In this document: positions 37,063 to 46,388 of the stretch, in pieces
Layout: each line of letters begins with the position of its first letter
Numbering within the stretch: the first letter of the stretch is position 1
Assembly: GCA_946628005.1 (NCBI GenBank)
Contig: CAMOWA010000006.1
Location: 1 to 57,643, forward strand
Length of the DNA stretch: 57,643 bases
Reading direction: 5' to 3'
DNA from: an uncultured Caryophanales bacterium
Lineage (GTDB): Bacteria; Bacillota_I; Bacilli_A; RF39; UBA660
The notes under the pieces: generated by a model
What the model was told of the DNA's origin: nothing
What the model saw: only the letters and a program-made list of their open reading frames with translations
Database searches by the model: none
Program-made: the position numbers and the translations under genes

Positions 37063-37488
37063 ATGGAAACATTTAACAATGCAAACCTCAGACAATTCCA
37101 AACACTTCAACACATTATTGATAACTCAGATGAAGAACATATAACATGTATCATCAACATACTAATACAATCAGATAAAATAGATACGCCCTACTACCTA
37201 GATACTAAAATAAAAATAACACACTGTGCCGAAACTATTAACAAGGGTATTGTCCATGCAATGGACGTACTTGAAAATCATCGAATGTATAACATAACTG
37301 AAGAAAAATACAATCAAATAAAAACACTAGTTGATAAATTATTTGAAGGTAATAATAATTTAAGAACTAAAACAGAAATCACACCACAAAAGGATGAAAT
37401 ACAAATAATTACTATGAATAAAAAAAAATTACAGAAAACATTAAACGAATATGAAAACCTTTTTCAGGTCATTGATGATTTATCATAA
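37063..37488 (+). CDS. Hypothetical 141-residue protein
   Basis: A soluble, mainly helical protein with no membrane segment or recognised motif. It contains two isolated cysteines. The ribosome site is weak. Codon use resembles its neighbours and the frame is clean for 141 codons. It lies between mtaA (divergent) and an Fe-S aldo/keto reductase-like gene but shares no evident link with either. Confidence 0.6.
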   Translation: METFNNANLRQFQTLQHIIDNSDEEHITCIINILIQSDKIDTPYYLDTKIKITHCAETINKGIVHAMDVLENHRMYNITEEKYNQIKTLVDKLFEGNNNLRTKTEITPQKDEIQIITMNKKKLQKTLNEYENLFQVIDDLS

Positions 37489-37654
37489 AAAAAATTATGT
37501 TATTTATCTATTCTTAACTATTTACTATTTATTGTCAAGATTTATTTAAATAATAATATCCGTTCTAATTTTTCATGATTGTAATAATATATTCACTTTA
37601 AATATAAATATATATAAATATATAAATATAATAAATTAGAAGGGGATTTTTTTA

Positions 37655-38803
37655 ATGAAATACAGAAAAATAGGAAATACCGGGATAAAAATCAGTGAAC
37701 TATCCTTCGGTGCTGAATGGATGGGAGAATTACCTGACAAAGAAGTTAACAAATTAGTAAAATACTGTGAAGAAAAAGGAATAAATGCATTAGATTGCTG
37801 GATGTCAGACCCAGATATAAGAGGAAAACTAGGGAATGCAATTGAAGGCAACCGTGAAAACTGGATAATACAAGGTCATATAGGTTCCACATGGCAAAAT
37901 AACCAATACGTTCGTACACGTGAAATAGATAAAGTAAAACCAGCATTTGAAGATTTACTGAAAAAATTCAAGACAGATTACATGGACTTTGGAATGATAC
38001 ACTACGTAGATGAAATAAAAGAATACCATGAAATCATGAATGGAGAATTCATAGAATACATACGACAACTAAAAGAAGATAACACCATACACCACATAGG
38101 ACTAAGTACACATAACCCTGACGTAGCATTACTAGCAGCAGAAGAACCAGAAATAGAATTAATATTATTCAGCATTAACCCAGCATATGATATAATGCCT
38201 GCTACAGAAGATATTGAAGATTATTCAAATAAAGAGAAATATACAAGTGATTTATCAAGTATTGCACCTGAAAGAGCAGAATTATACCAGAAATGTGAAA
38301 ATAATAATACAGCAATAACTGTAATGAAATGTTTTGCAGGTGGTCGATTATTTAACGATGCAGATTCACCATTTGGAGTAGCATTCACTCCAATACAATG
38401 TATAGAATATGCACTTACACGTCCAGCGGTAAAATCTGTCTTTGTAGGAGTAAAAAATATTAAGGAATTAGATGATTCATTAGCATATTATGAAGCTAGT
38501 GAAGATGAACGTGATTACACTGAAATATTAAAAAATGCACCGAATCACTCATTTAAGGGTCAATGTACCTATTGTGGACACTGTGCACCATGTCCTGTTA
38601 ACATTAATGTAGCAATGGTAAACAAGTATTATGATTTAGCAAGAATACATGAACAAATACCTGAAAGTATACGAGAACACTATAATAACCTATCAGCACA
38701 CGCATCAGATTGTATTGAATGCGGTCAATGTATAAAAAATTGTCCATTTGATGTAAATGTCATTGACTATATGCATAAAGCAGAAGAACTATTTAATCAA
38801 TAA
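37655..38803 (+). CDS. Aldo/keto reductase-like Fe-S protein with altered active site
   Basis: 382 residues with the same architecture as the reductase at 20253: a barrel plus two cluster motifs, CTYCGHCAPCP and CIECGQCIKNCP. The catalytic tetrad is changed. ALDCWMSDPDIRGKLG has Asp where the Tyr is expected (D-x4-Y), and WIIQGHIG has His where the Lys is expected; the later His (GMIHYVD) remains. It may have lost NADPH-dependent carbonyl reduction and act instead as a ferredoxin-linked redox or regulatory protein. AGAAGGGG precedes the ATG and an AT-rich TATA region lies 30-50 bases upstream. Confidence 0.82.
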   Translation: MKYRKIGNTGIKISELSFGAEWMGELPDKEVNKLVKYCEEKGINALDCWMSDPDIRGKLGNAIEGNRENWIIQGHIGSTWQNNQYVRTREIDKVKPAFEDLLKKFKTDYMDFGMIHYVDEIKEYHEIMNGEFIEYIRQLKEDNTIHHIGLSTHNPDVALLAAEEPEIELILFSINPAYDIMPATEDIEDYSNKEKYTSDLSSIAPERAELYQKCENNNTAITVMKCFAGGRLFNDADSPFGVAFTPIQCIEYALTRPAVKSVFVGVKNIKELDDSLAYYEASEDERDYTEILKNAPNHSFKGQCTYCGHCAPCPVNINVAMVNKYYDLARIHEQIPESIREHYNNLSAHASDCIECGQCIKNCPFDVNVIDYMHKAEELFNQ

Positions 38804-38981
38804 GAATCAATTCAAATACAATATAAAAGATATATATTTTAATCCTGTAGACTCCCCTTTTTTTAACTTTTTTTTATTATTAAAGATTATTAATGTATAA
38901 ATAATTTAGATTATAGAATATAATATAATGTCATTTCATCTGATATAACAAAATTTTAAAACAATTTATAGGACATAAATA

Positions 38982-40529
38982 ATGAACATACCTAATAAAA
39001 TAATTGAATGTAACCTAGAATCACTCGAAGGATATAATTTTCCAGTGAATAAGCCATTCAACCTAATTGTATATGCAGATGATATTAAATATGAATTTCT
39101 TGTTAATCTAAAGGATACTAGCGATAAATTACTAATTCTAACACCGGGCAGTATTCCTAACAAACATGACAGAACAAAGCCTTATTATGAAAGATATAAC
39201 TGGTACTTTGAAGAATCAACAATATTTATTAATGATCCTACAACTTATATAAATGATGAAATAACAACAGGATGGGGATTAGGTACACTTGATAACTGGT
39301 ACTTAGAAACTATTGCAGAAATTATTTCTAAAATATCACGAAACCTCTACAAGTATGACGTTAATAATCAATACGGTAACATCATGTTTTATGGTAGTTT
39401 ATCCGGTGGGTATATGGCTATCATGTTATCAATTCTCGTTAAAAATTCTATTTCAATTGCAGAAGTTCCACAGCTTGAAATATTCCGATCATATCCTAAA
39501 CCAATTATTAAATATGTATTTAAGGATATGTCACTTAAGCAGATACATGATAATTATGAGTATAGAATATCAATCATAGAACTAATAAAAAAAGAGAAAT
39601 ATATCCCACGTTCTATTGTATTACTTGATTATACATTTGATTTAGATCTTAATAAGGAGTATTTCTCATTCTTCCAAAAGTTATGTGAATTACCTTACAT
39701 TAAAAAGGATGATAAAAATAATATTAATGTTAGGATAATTGGTAGAAATAAGGGTCATGAAACATTAAAACCTTGGCAGTTAAGAGATGTTATTAGTAAT
39801 GTTAATAAAATTATAGATACTAGTTTTTATGATGTATCTACTATACATAAAAATAAGATTATGGAGCAAGAAAAAAAGATAAAAGAGTATGAGGAAGAAT
39901 TAAAAAATGAAATCAATCAGATATCCCTCAATAATAAGGAGATTGCTCAATATCAGAATGAATTAAAGTATCATCTCGAGAAGATTCATGATAATGATAA
40001 ATTACTTGAAGATTATAAGAAAGATTACATAAGAGAAGAAGACCAAATACAAGCTAACGATAAAAAAATAGTAGATTATCAAGTAGAATTAGATAAGTTG
40101 AATAGGAAGATTATTGAAGAAGATACACAATTTAAAGAATATAAACAGGAAAGCACTAACAAATACAATGATTTAAAAGAAAAATTAACTATACGCAACA
40201 AAGTTACCCTTGAATACTATAAATTAAAGGGTTCATTAAAAAAGAAGTTAATATTATGGATACCCTATGTATATATCCTAATCAAAACCAGGCCATTTAA
40301 TGAAACATTTATTAATATAAGATTATACAGAGCATTACAGGATAATGAATGGTTTGATGTAGGATTTTATTTAGTGGTATATCATGAACTTTCAAGGAAA
40401 AAATGGTGTAAATTCTTAACTCCTGAAACACATTACGTCTGCTACGGATTTAATGAAAAAAAGTTACCAAATGAAGATTACACATATGTAGATTCAAAGA
40501 AAGAATTATTAAGATTACTTAAAAAGTAA
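38982..40529 (+). CDS. Alpha/beta-hydrolase-like protein with coiled coil and FDxxFYL tail
   Basis: 515 residues. The N-terminal 280 residues resemble an alpha/beta hydrolase: nucleophile elbow GSLSGGYMA near 138, a possible acid in LLDYTFD and a His in RNKGHE. A long charged coiled coil follows (about 290-405). The C-terminal part contains NEWFDVGFYL, a HY pair and YGFNEKKLPNED, resembling the FDxxYYLxxNPDV...HYLxxGxxEGRxPs tail seen on bacterial polysaccharide glycosyltransferases. It may act in cell-surface glycan synthesis or acyl modification. No exact family recognised. Confidence 0.7.
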   Translation: MNIPNKIIECNLESLEGYNFPVNKPFNLIVYADDIKYEFLVNLKDTSDKLLILTPGSIPNKHDRTKPYYERYNWYFEESTIFINDPTTYINDEITTGWGLGTLDNWYLETIAEIISKISRNLYKYDVNNQYGNIMFYGSLSGGYMAIMLSILVKNSISIAEVPQLEIFRSYPKPIIKYVFKDMSLKQIHDNYEYRISIIELIKKEKYIPRSIVLLDYTFDLDLNKEYFSFFQKLCELPYIKKDDKNNINVRIIGRNKGHETLKPWQLRDVISNVNKIIDTSFYDVSTIHKNKIMEQEKKIKEYEEELKNEINQISLNNKEIAQYQNELKYHLEKIHDNDKLLEDYKKDYIREEDQIQANDKKIVDYQVELDKLNRKIIEEDTQFKEYKQESTNKYNDLKEKLTIRNKVTLEYYKLKGSLKKKLILWIPYVYILIKTRPFNETFINIRLYRALQDNEWFDVGFYLVVYHELSRKKWCKFLTPETHYVCYGFNEKKLPNEDYTYVDSKKELLRLLKK

Positions 40530-40542
40530 TCCTTAAACACCA

Positions 40543-41712
40543 TTATGCGTATAACGTTTTTAATTGTAATCCTGGTTTAGAACAGTTTTCTATCATATAT
40601 CGTATTATATTATCTATATCTGATTCATACATTTCTGCATTCTCTAACTGACTTGCTATTATATTAAAATCATCATCACTTAAAGATAATAAAAATTTCC
40701 TAGTTTCATTATAACGTTCAGTATCTTCATTAATCAACATGTCAGTATACATTGTAAATTTCTGCATGTATACTTTATCAAGATCCTCACCAGTAAATAT
40801 TAACTCACTAGCAACAACACCAGCATATAATCCTGAAGCAATAGCATTCTCCAATTTCATATTAGTTAATGGATTAATAAAACCAGCAGCATCACCTGTT
40901 ATCATAATATTATCATCAACACGTTCACGGCTAATACCATTAACCGGAAGTACATGGGATTCTTTGTCAATAATAGTATAATCATCTAATTTCTCTGATA
41001 AAAAGTTATCTAATAACTCCCCAGAATCTGAATCATTATTATTTAATGTACTTAAACCAATATACGCATTATTCTCATCTACTGGTAATATCCATGCATA
41101 ACCACCAGGTGCTACACTACCAAAATACATGTTAATATTATTATCAACACCAACATTAACAGATTTAACTTTATACTGAACAATACTACGCGTATTTTTA
41201 TTTGATAAATCATATTCCAGATTAACTTGTTTTGTCATATTAGAATCTAAACCCTCAGCTATGATAAGTATATCCGTAGTTATTTCTCCTATATCCTTAT
41301 TATCCACAGTTACAACTACACTACTACCATTTCTACTGATACCTGTAGCCTTTGTATTAAAATATATTTCAGCATTACTATCTAATGCCATTTTCTTTAA
41401 ATCTTTATTAAAGTTATCTAAATCAACAATATATGATTTTTCAGGCATAGCAATAGTTGAATCATCTAATACAATACTAGTATTATCTGGTGAATTTAAT
41501 GTAAAACCATTAGTAGTATTTAGAATCCAATCAGGATTAGATTTAATATTAAGCTGTCGCAGATTAGTTTTTGTTATGTACTCAACACCACTAGTAGACA
41601 CATCCTCCTTTTGTTCTATTACTACAACTTTATCTCCCTTAGCTGTAGCTTCCTTTGCTGCACATAATCCAGCAATACCTGCACCTATTATTAAAATATT
41701 TGTATTCATCAT
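40543..41712 (-). CDS. FAD-dependent oxidoreductase, geranylgeranyl reductase-like
   Basis: 389 residues. The dinucleotide fold is at the N terminus (ILIIGAGIAGLCAAKEA, then KVVVIEQKE), and the second FAD motif is MITGDAAGFINPLTNMKLENAIASG. This is the geranylgeranyl reductase (GGR) branch that saturates archaeal lipid chains. It departs from typical archaeal GGRs by lacking the Cys usually found after the first FAD motif (here EDVSTSGVEY) and the Gly-rich run after PLT. It may be a specialised paralogue acting on another isoprenoid or quinone-like substrate. Confidence 0.8.
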   Translation of the reverse strand: MMNTNILIIGAGIAGLCAAKEATAKGDKVVVIEQKEDVSTSGVEYITKTNLRQLNIKSNPDWILNTTNGFTLNSPDNTSIVLDDSTIAMPEKSYIVDLDNFNKDLKKMALDSNAEIYFNTKATGISRNGSSVVVTVDNKDIGEITTDILIIAEGLDSNMTKQVNLEYDLSNKNTRSIVQYKVKSVNVGVDNNINMYFGSVAPGGYAWILPVDENNAYIGLSTLNNNDSDSGELLDNFLSEKLDDYTIIDKESHVLPVNGISRERVDDNIMITGDAAGFINPLTNMKLENAIASGLYAGVVASELIFTGEDLDKVYMQKFTMYTDMLINEDTERYNETRKFLLSLSDDDFNIIASQLENAEMYESDIDNIIRYMIENCSKPGLQLKTLYA

Positions 41713-41892
41713 ATCACTTTTATTTTTTTAATAATCAAAAATTCTATATAATTTAATTTATCTTTTTTATATTATTATTTTTATTATTTCAAAAGATTTG
41801 AAAACATTTAATACTTATAATAAACATTTATTGTGATAATTTTTTAAAATAAAAGAGACTAATATAATAAATAGATTAAAGGTGATTATAAT

Positions 41893-42273
41893 ATGACATT
41901 TCAAGATAAAACTATTGAAGAAATAATCAATGACAAGGAATATCCACTAATAAATGTGTTAAATGATGTAATTGATAGAATTAGAAAACTTAGTGGTGAA
42001 ATAACAGAAAAACGAGATGATTCATCTATCTCATATTATATACGTAACATGAATTTCACCACAGTTATACCTGAGGATGATTATGTACTTATTAGAATTG
42101 AAATGCCATACGCTAGAATAATGGATTTATCACAGGCATGCCAAGTTGACTACTATAAGGGTAAAGACGGCGTTGACATAATAAACTACCATATTAACAG
42201 TGATTTCGAAAAACAATACGGTATTAGCCTAATACAACAAGCATTCACCTATTTTAAACGATTAAAATTATAA
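41893..42273 (+). CDS. Hypothetical 126-residue protein
   Basis: A soluble alpha/beta protein, acidic at its N terminus and ending in a basic helix (FTYFKRLKL). No family was recognised. AAAGGTGATTATAATATG is a canonical ribosome site for this organism, which supports the start. A 31-codon gene follows 25 bases later and may be co-transcribed. Confidence 0.65.
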   Translation: MTFQDKTIEEIINDKEYPLINVLNDVIDRIRKLSGEITEKRDDSSISYYIRNMNFTTVIPEDDYVLIRIEMPYARIMDLSQACQVDYYKGKDGVDIINYHINSDFEKQYGISLIQQAFTYFKRLKL

Positions 42274-42298
42274 CATCTAATTTAATAAGGTGTATTAT

Positions 42299-42394
42299 AT
42301 GAATAAGGTAAATGAACTAGTTAACAAGATTAAAGATTCAGAACTAGAAAAAGAGAAAAAAGAACGCCTAAAACAAAAGAAGGATAAGAATTAA
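42299..42394 (+). CDS. 31-residue highly charged small protein
   Basis: A short frame starting ATG 42299 and ending TAA 42394, encoding MNKVNELVNKIKDSELEKEK and an Arg/Lys-rich end. AAGGTG lies nine bases upstream, the usual spacing. The product is predicted to be one amphipathic, basic helix. It directly follows the 126-residue gene and may be its partner. Its short length leaves some doubt that it is translated. Confidence 0.5.
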   Translation: MNKVNELVNKIKDSELEKEKKERLKQKKDKN

Positions 42395-42430
42395 TATTAC
42401 TATTTTTACATCTTCATCCTAAAATTTTTT

Positions 42431-43087
42431 TTATTTATTATGATTTATAACCATTGGATTATAGCCCTTATAGTGCTCAAATATTTTCACAATATATTTT
42501 AAGACCGTGCCTACAAGAAATGCAGATATGATTGTTCCAAGATTAACACTACCTGGTGAATGAATCATAAATAAACAAACACATAACGATACTACTACCA
42601 TTGTAGTGTCAAATATTATTTTAATTCTATGAAATGGTTGCTTAGTAACTATAGTAACAGCCTGCATTGCTCCTTCACCAGCAAGAGGTATTAGATTTGG
42701 TGGTAAGTATAAAAAGATTCCAAATGCTATTGTTACAATACTAATCAACATATACACTAATGATATTAGAAGATTTGATGAAGCTGGTATAAATGACATC
42801 AAATATACTGAAAAACTAGTGAAATATCCAAAAATTATTCCCACAATTACCTGTAATAAATTTTTAGGGTCAAAGGACCTTCTTAGTAATAATATTTGAA
42901 ATAATACAAGACAACAATGAAAAATTATTGTAGCTGTTCCAATTTCAATACCCCAAACTACAGTTAATGTATATAGTATTGTACTAACAGGAGATACACC
43001 CAAATTAGATTTAATAGAAAATGCAATTCCAATGGTCATAATAAATAATCCTATTATATAATTAATTAATCTTCTAGTTGTATTCAT
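42431..43087 (-). CDS. YczE/YitT-like integral membrane protein
   Basis: 218 residues with about five or six helices. The opening LINYIIGLFIMTIGIAFSIKSNLGVSPVSTILYTLT matches the YczE/YyaS family of membrane proteins (SxLGxSPxxxL), widespread in Firmicutes. The later PLAGEGAMQAVTI is typical too. The function of the family is unknown; a transporter-like or regulatory role is possible. GGGAGGAT precedes the ATG. Acquisition from gut Firmicutes is conceivable. Confidence 0.75.
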   Translation of the reverse strand: MNTTRRLINYIIGLFIMTIGIAFSIKSNLGVSPVSTILYTLTVVWGIEIGTATIIFHCCLVLFQILLLRRSFDPKNLLQVIVGIIFGYFTSFSVYLMSFIPASSNLLISLVYMLISIVTIAFGIFLYLPPNLIPLAGEGAMQAVTIVTKQPFHRIKIIFDTTMVVVSLCVCLFMIHSPGSVNLGTIISAFLVGTVLKYIVKIFEHYKGYNPMVINHNK

Positions 43088-43453
43088 CTAATCCTCCCAT
43101 AATCATTCACAATCACTCCTTTTTTTAATAATGAAATACTTAATTCTATTATTATAAATTATAACACTTTAAACTGAAATATAAACCCATTAAAATAAGT
43201 ATCAACTTATAAAAAAAGGAGATTATATTAATACATATATTATTATCCTAACTAAGATATATAAAGATTTACTTGTCAATAACAAACAATAAAATGATTA
43301 AAAACATGAAAAAAAAGATGAAATAACAAGTTATATTTACTAAATAAAAACGTTAATAAATTGAATCAATACTCATCTAATAACATATAATTTTATAATA
43401 GTACCAACAGATACTTTATTAACAATTATAATTAAAATGGAGGATGTAAACTA
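43088..43453. other. Gene-free gap
   Basis: A 366-base AT-rich spacer between divergent genes. A TATA-like TTTTATAATAG lies near 43391-43401 for the rightward secreted-protein gene, and AGATATATAAAG near 43255 is another candidate. Nothing structured was seen. Confidence 0.35.
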
Positions 43454-44128
43454 GTGAGTACTGCAAAAGTAATAGGACTCTTTATAATTTTGGTATTTTC
43501 AGGGATGTTTATTATATCATTATCAAATGTTGACCCTGAAGATACTTATGAAATAGAGGACCAGGCTCCTACAGAAGTATCCGAAAATAATACTGAGGAT
43601 TTTCAAACAATAGTTACTACAAAACATGAATTTTACCCAGATGAATTTTTATTTGAGTATTCAGATGGTAACACTACTCATTATAAAGGCGATCTTGGTC
43701 TTAAATATGCTCATTGTAGAAATGTTATCGATAACGTATCCTATCTAGTTCCTACAGAGAATGTTCGGGGTATAGCCTTTGCAACTAACGGTACTTTCAA
43801 ATTCAATGAATCTATCCTAATAACACATAGTATAAAAAGAGAGGATGATAATCTAGATCCATATATTATGCTAAATATGTATTATAAAAATGGTACAGAA
43901 ATCAAATCATTAGATATTGAAGATGATGACTTAACAGCAGATCAAAGAACATATTTTGATAATTATGAACAACAAAGACAAGAATACTTACAAAAACACC
44001 TTGCTGAAGAGATAGATACTGAGACTACATATAATATGATGCATGATAAATACCAGAAAGACCATTATTCTGGTTATTATGTGGGAAGTGGAGGCTCAGG
44101 ATACTTTAGAACTACAAATAATTACTAA
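43454..44128 (+). CDS. Membrane-anchored extracytoplasmic protein, copy 1
   Basis: 224 residues from GTG 43454 (GGAGGATG upstream). An N-terminal helix (residues 5-25) anchors the protein and an acidic linker leads to an exposed domain. That domain has FEYSDGNTTHYKGDLGLKYAHC, RGIAFATNGTFKFNES and, near the end, LTADQRTYFDNYEQQRQEYL. The latter half is helical and rich in Gln/Glu, and the C terminus is Gly/Tyr-rich. It is closely related to the following gene. No named family recognised; probably a cell-surface protein. One Cys in the domain is conserved in both copies. Confidence 0.72.
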   Translation: MSTAKVIGLFIILVFSGMFIISLSNVDPEDTYEIEDQAPTEVSENNTEDFQTIVTTKHEFYPDEFLFEYSDGNTTHYKGDLGLKYAHCRNVIDNVSYLVPTENVRGIAFATNGTFKFNESILITHSIKREDDNLDPYIMLNMYYKNGTEIKSLDIEDDDLTADQRTYFDNYEQQRQEYLQKHLAEEIDTETTYNMMHDKYQKDHYSGYYVGSGGSGYFRTTNNY

Positions 44129-44302
44129 TTAGTATGATAAATATATCATCTAATTACTTCCCAATCTCCTTATTTTAAAAGAACTATTTTTGTTAATTAC
44201 TGTTATTTTTAATTAGATTGATTCTATTATTTAGGATATAATTTTATAGTTGTAATGACAAATTATTATCTAAATTTCAATTAATATGGAGGATGAATAC
44301 TA

Positions 44303-44890
44303 ATGAATATTAAGAAATTATCTTTAATATTAATATTCTTGATGGTTTCTTGCCTGTTAACTACTATTGTTTCAGCTGATGATTCTGAGGACAGAATGGT
44401 TAAACATGATTTCTTCCCAGTAGACTTTGTATTTGAGTATTCTGATGGTAATACTACTGATTACAAGGGTGATCTTGGTCTTCAACATGCTTTTTGTACA
44501 AATACTGAGGATAATGCTACTTATAGACTAAGTCCTGGTAGTGTAAGAGGTATTGCATATGCTACTAAGGGTACATTTAAATTCAATGAAACTATTCAGA
44601 CAACCAGATATAAACTCACAGATTCTGATGTATTTGGAGTACTTGTCATGTATTACAAGAATGGTACTGAAATAAAATCTCTTGACATTAGTGATAATGA
44701 TTTAACAGCTGACCAAAGACAATACTTTGATGATTATAATCAACAAAGACAAGAGTATCTTGAACAACAAACTGCTGATGAGATAGATTCAATGAGTAGT
44801 CAACAAAGTTATCAATATAGTCATCAGAAATCACATCAATCCGGACTAATATTTGGTTCACATGGTGTAGGTTATTATAGATCATTTTAA
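44303..44890 (+). CDS. Secreted protein, copy 2
   Basis: 195 residues with a cleavable signal peptide (ending TIVSA). The same domain follows: FEYSDGNTTDYKGDLGLQHAFC, RGIAYATKGTFKFNET and LTADQRQYFDDYNQQRQEYL. The C terminus is His/Gln/Ser-rich instead of Lys/Tyr-rich. It follows its paralogue by 174 bases with its own GGAGGATG ribosome site. One copy looks membrane-anchored and this one released or wall-bound, suggesting divergence after tandem duplication. Confidence 0.72.
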   Translation: MNIKKLSLILIFLMVSCLLTTIVSADDSEDRMVKHDFFPVDFVFEYSDGNTTDYKGDLGLQHAFCTNTEDNATYRLSPGSVRGIAYATKGTFKFNETIQTTRYKLTDSDVFGVLVMYYKNGTEIKSLDISDNDLTADQRQYFDDYNQQRQEYLEQQTADEIDSMSSQQSYQYSHQKSHQSGLIFGSHGVGYYRSF

Positions 44891-44994
44891 AGATAGATGA
44901 TATTACCTCATCTATTATTCTATTTTTAAAAAAAAATTTTCCAAAATTAGTAGTATATACAAAAATAAAAAAGAAATAAAAGATGAATCTATTT

Positions 44995-45399
44995 TTATAA
45001 TAAGTAATTTATTTTTACTAGATTAACAATTTGTTTTGCTTCATTTGCTTGTTTTGAGGGTACTTTAAATGAAAGAGGTGCACTGAATGCTGCTCCTTCT
45101 GCTGTTACTGTTGTATTATTTGTTACACCTATTTTTATGTCTACATCAATATCTAGTGTACCTGCTGTTTCAAATGATATTGTTTTTATTGTATCTTTTG
45201 GGAAGAATTTTACTTCTACTTTTTTTCCTGTTAATCCTTGTACATCTACATCATATATTCCATAGTTTGTTAGTATAATTTGATCTCGTAGGAATTGAAA
45301 TTGTTGTATGATTTCTTCTCCTTCTACAAAGAATTCTGATACGTAATCTGTACCTGCTTCTACAGTTGCATGTCCTGCTAATTTATCAAATAAAGCCAT
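44995..45399 (-). CDS. Bacterial-type PH-domain protein
   Basis: 134 residues from ATG 45399 (GGTGAAATT upstream; an in-frame ATG at 45417 has no ribosome site). MALFDKLAGHA... EEIIQQFQFLRDQIILTNYGIYDVDVQGLTGKKVEVKFFPKDTI matches the prokaryotic PH-like (bPH) family represented by small cytoplasmic proteins in Firmicutes. These proteins form ring-shaped oligomers of unknown role, perhaps in envelope stress. The final helix QANEAKQIVNLVK closes the fold. Confidence 0.78.
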   Translation of the reverse strand: MALFDKLAGHATVEAGTDYVSEFFVEGEEIIQQFQFLRDQIILTNYGIYDVDVQGLTGKKVEVKFFPKDTIKTISFETAGTLDIDVDIKIGVTNNTTVTAEGAAFSAPLSFKVPSKQANEAKQIVNLVKINYLL

Positions 45400-45736
45400 A
45401 ATTTCACCATGTGTCATTAATTAAATATTTTATATCTTTAATATGCGATTTATAGAGTATGTTTAATGAGTATATTCTATTTATTTATTGATTACTTTAA
45501 TTTCTTTAGAATGAATTTATTAAAGATATATGAATTTCTTTCAAAAATCAATTTATTCTATATCCATTTTTATATAAATAGTTTACTATTATAGATAAAC
45601 ATTGTTTTTTTATATTAATAGATATTTAATCATTATGAATTTATTGTACTGTTTAATAATGGTTAATGTAAAAATCAGTTCTGTATCATTATATTGTTCA
45701 ATAATAATTTAAAAAAAATGAGTTTTAAGAAATATA
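45400..45736. other. Gene-free gap
   Basis: About 340 AT-rich bases between two minus-strand genes. No coding frame, tRNA or repeat was seen. TATA-like ATAAATAG segments (45577-45583) occur, and the minus-strand promoter of the PH-domain gene is expected at the left end. Confidence 0.35.
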
Positions 45737-45756
45737 TTTAGGATAGGTATCCTAAA
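45737..45756 (-). terminator. Hairpin after uspA
   Basis: TTTAGGATA-GG-TATCCTAAA is a perfect nine-base-pair dyad, five bases beyond the uspA stop. Read on the minus strand it is followed by U-rich sequence, suggesting a terminator or 3' stabiliser. Its TTAGG/CCTAA arms also resemble an iron box, but no gene starts beside it. Confidence 0.45.
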
Positions 45757-45760
45757 ATAT

Positions 45761-46210
45761 TTATTTTTTTGTTGTAGGTATTACTAGTACCGGTACTTTT
45801 GAGTATCTGATTGTTTTTTCTGTTACACTTCCTAAAAGGAATCTGTCTAACATGTGTTTACCACTACTTGCAATTACTATTAAGTCTATGTTTTTTTTAT
45901 CACTGACTTTTAGTATTGCTTCTACTGGGTTTCCTTCTACTGATAGTGTTGATACTTTAGTAGCAAAGTCTGAATCGATTTCTTCTATTTGCTTTACTAC
46001 TCTTTCTGTTACTACTTCACTTTGTTTTTCAAATACAGATAGTGCTTCATCAGTTAATGCATCTTCAGGAAGGCTGGTTAAATGCTTACTATCTACTACA
46101 TTTAATACTAGGATTTCTGCATCTTCGTCTTTAGCTATTTCATATGCATGTTTTATTGCTTTGTACGAATTTTTGGAACCATCTGTTGGTAATAATATTT
46201 TTTTATACAT
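45761..46210 (-). CDS. Universal stress protein (UspA family)
   Basis: 149 residues. KILLPTDGS at the N terminus and the C-terminal ATP-binding loop ASSGKHMLDRFLLGSVTEKTI (G-x2-G-x9-G-S/T form) identify an ATP-binding UspA protein. VPVLVIP closes the Rossmann-like fold. Such proteins help survival under starvation or stress by mechanisms that are not settled. Monocistronic, with a clear hairpin after the stop. Confidence 0.92.
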   Translation of the reverse strand: MYKKILLPTDGSKNSYKAIKHAYEIAKDEDAEILVLNVVDSKHLTSLPEDALTDEALSVFEKQSEVVTERVVKQIEEIDSDFATKVSTLSVEGNPVEAILKVSDKKNIDLIVIASSGKHMLDRFLLGSVTEKTIRYSKVPVLVIPTTKK

Positions 46211-46388
46211 AAAACATCACCCCTATTGTCGATTGTATATATTATTATATGATTTATTTAATTAATAAATATTATTTAGTTTTTGTGTTATATTATACAT
46301 TTTTCAAGTAAAATTAAGTATCATGGGTAGTTTATCTAAATATGTAAGTTATTTAAGAAAAAAAAGGGTTAAAGTAAAATTGGAAATT

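Noticed and set aside
45737-45756. Iron-regulatory box
   Set aside because: The TTAGG/CCTAA arms fit loosely, but the site lies just after the uspA stop and not before a gene; terminator hairpin is more likely.
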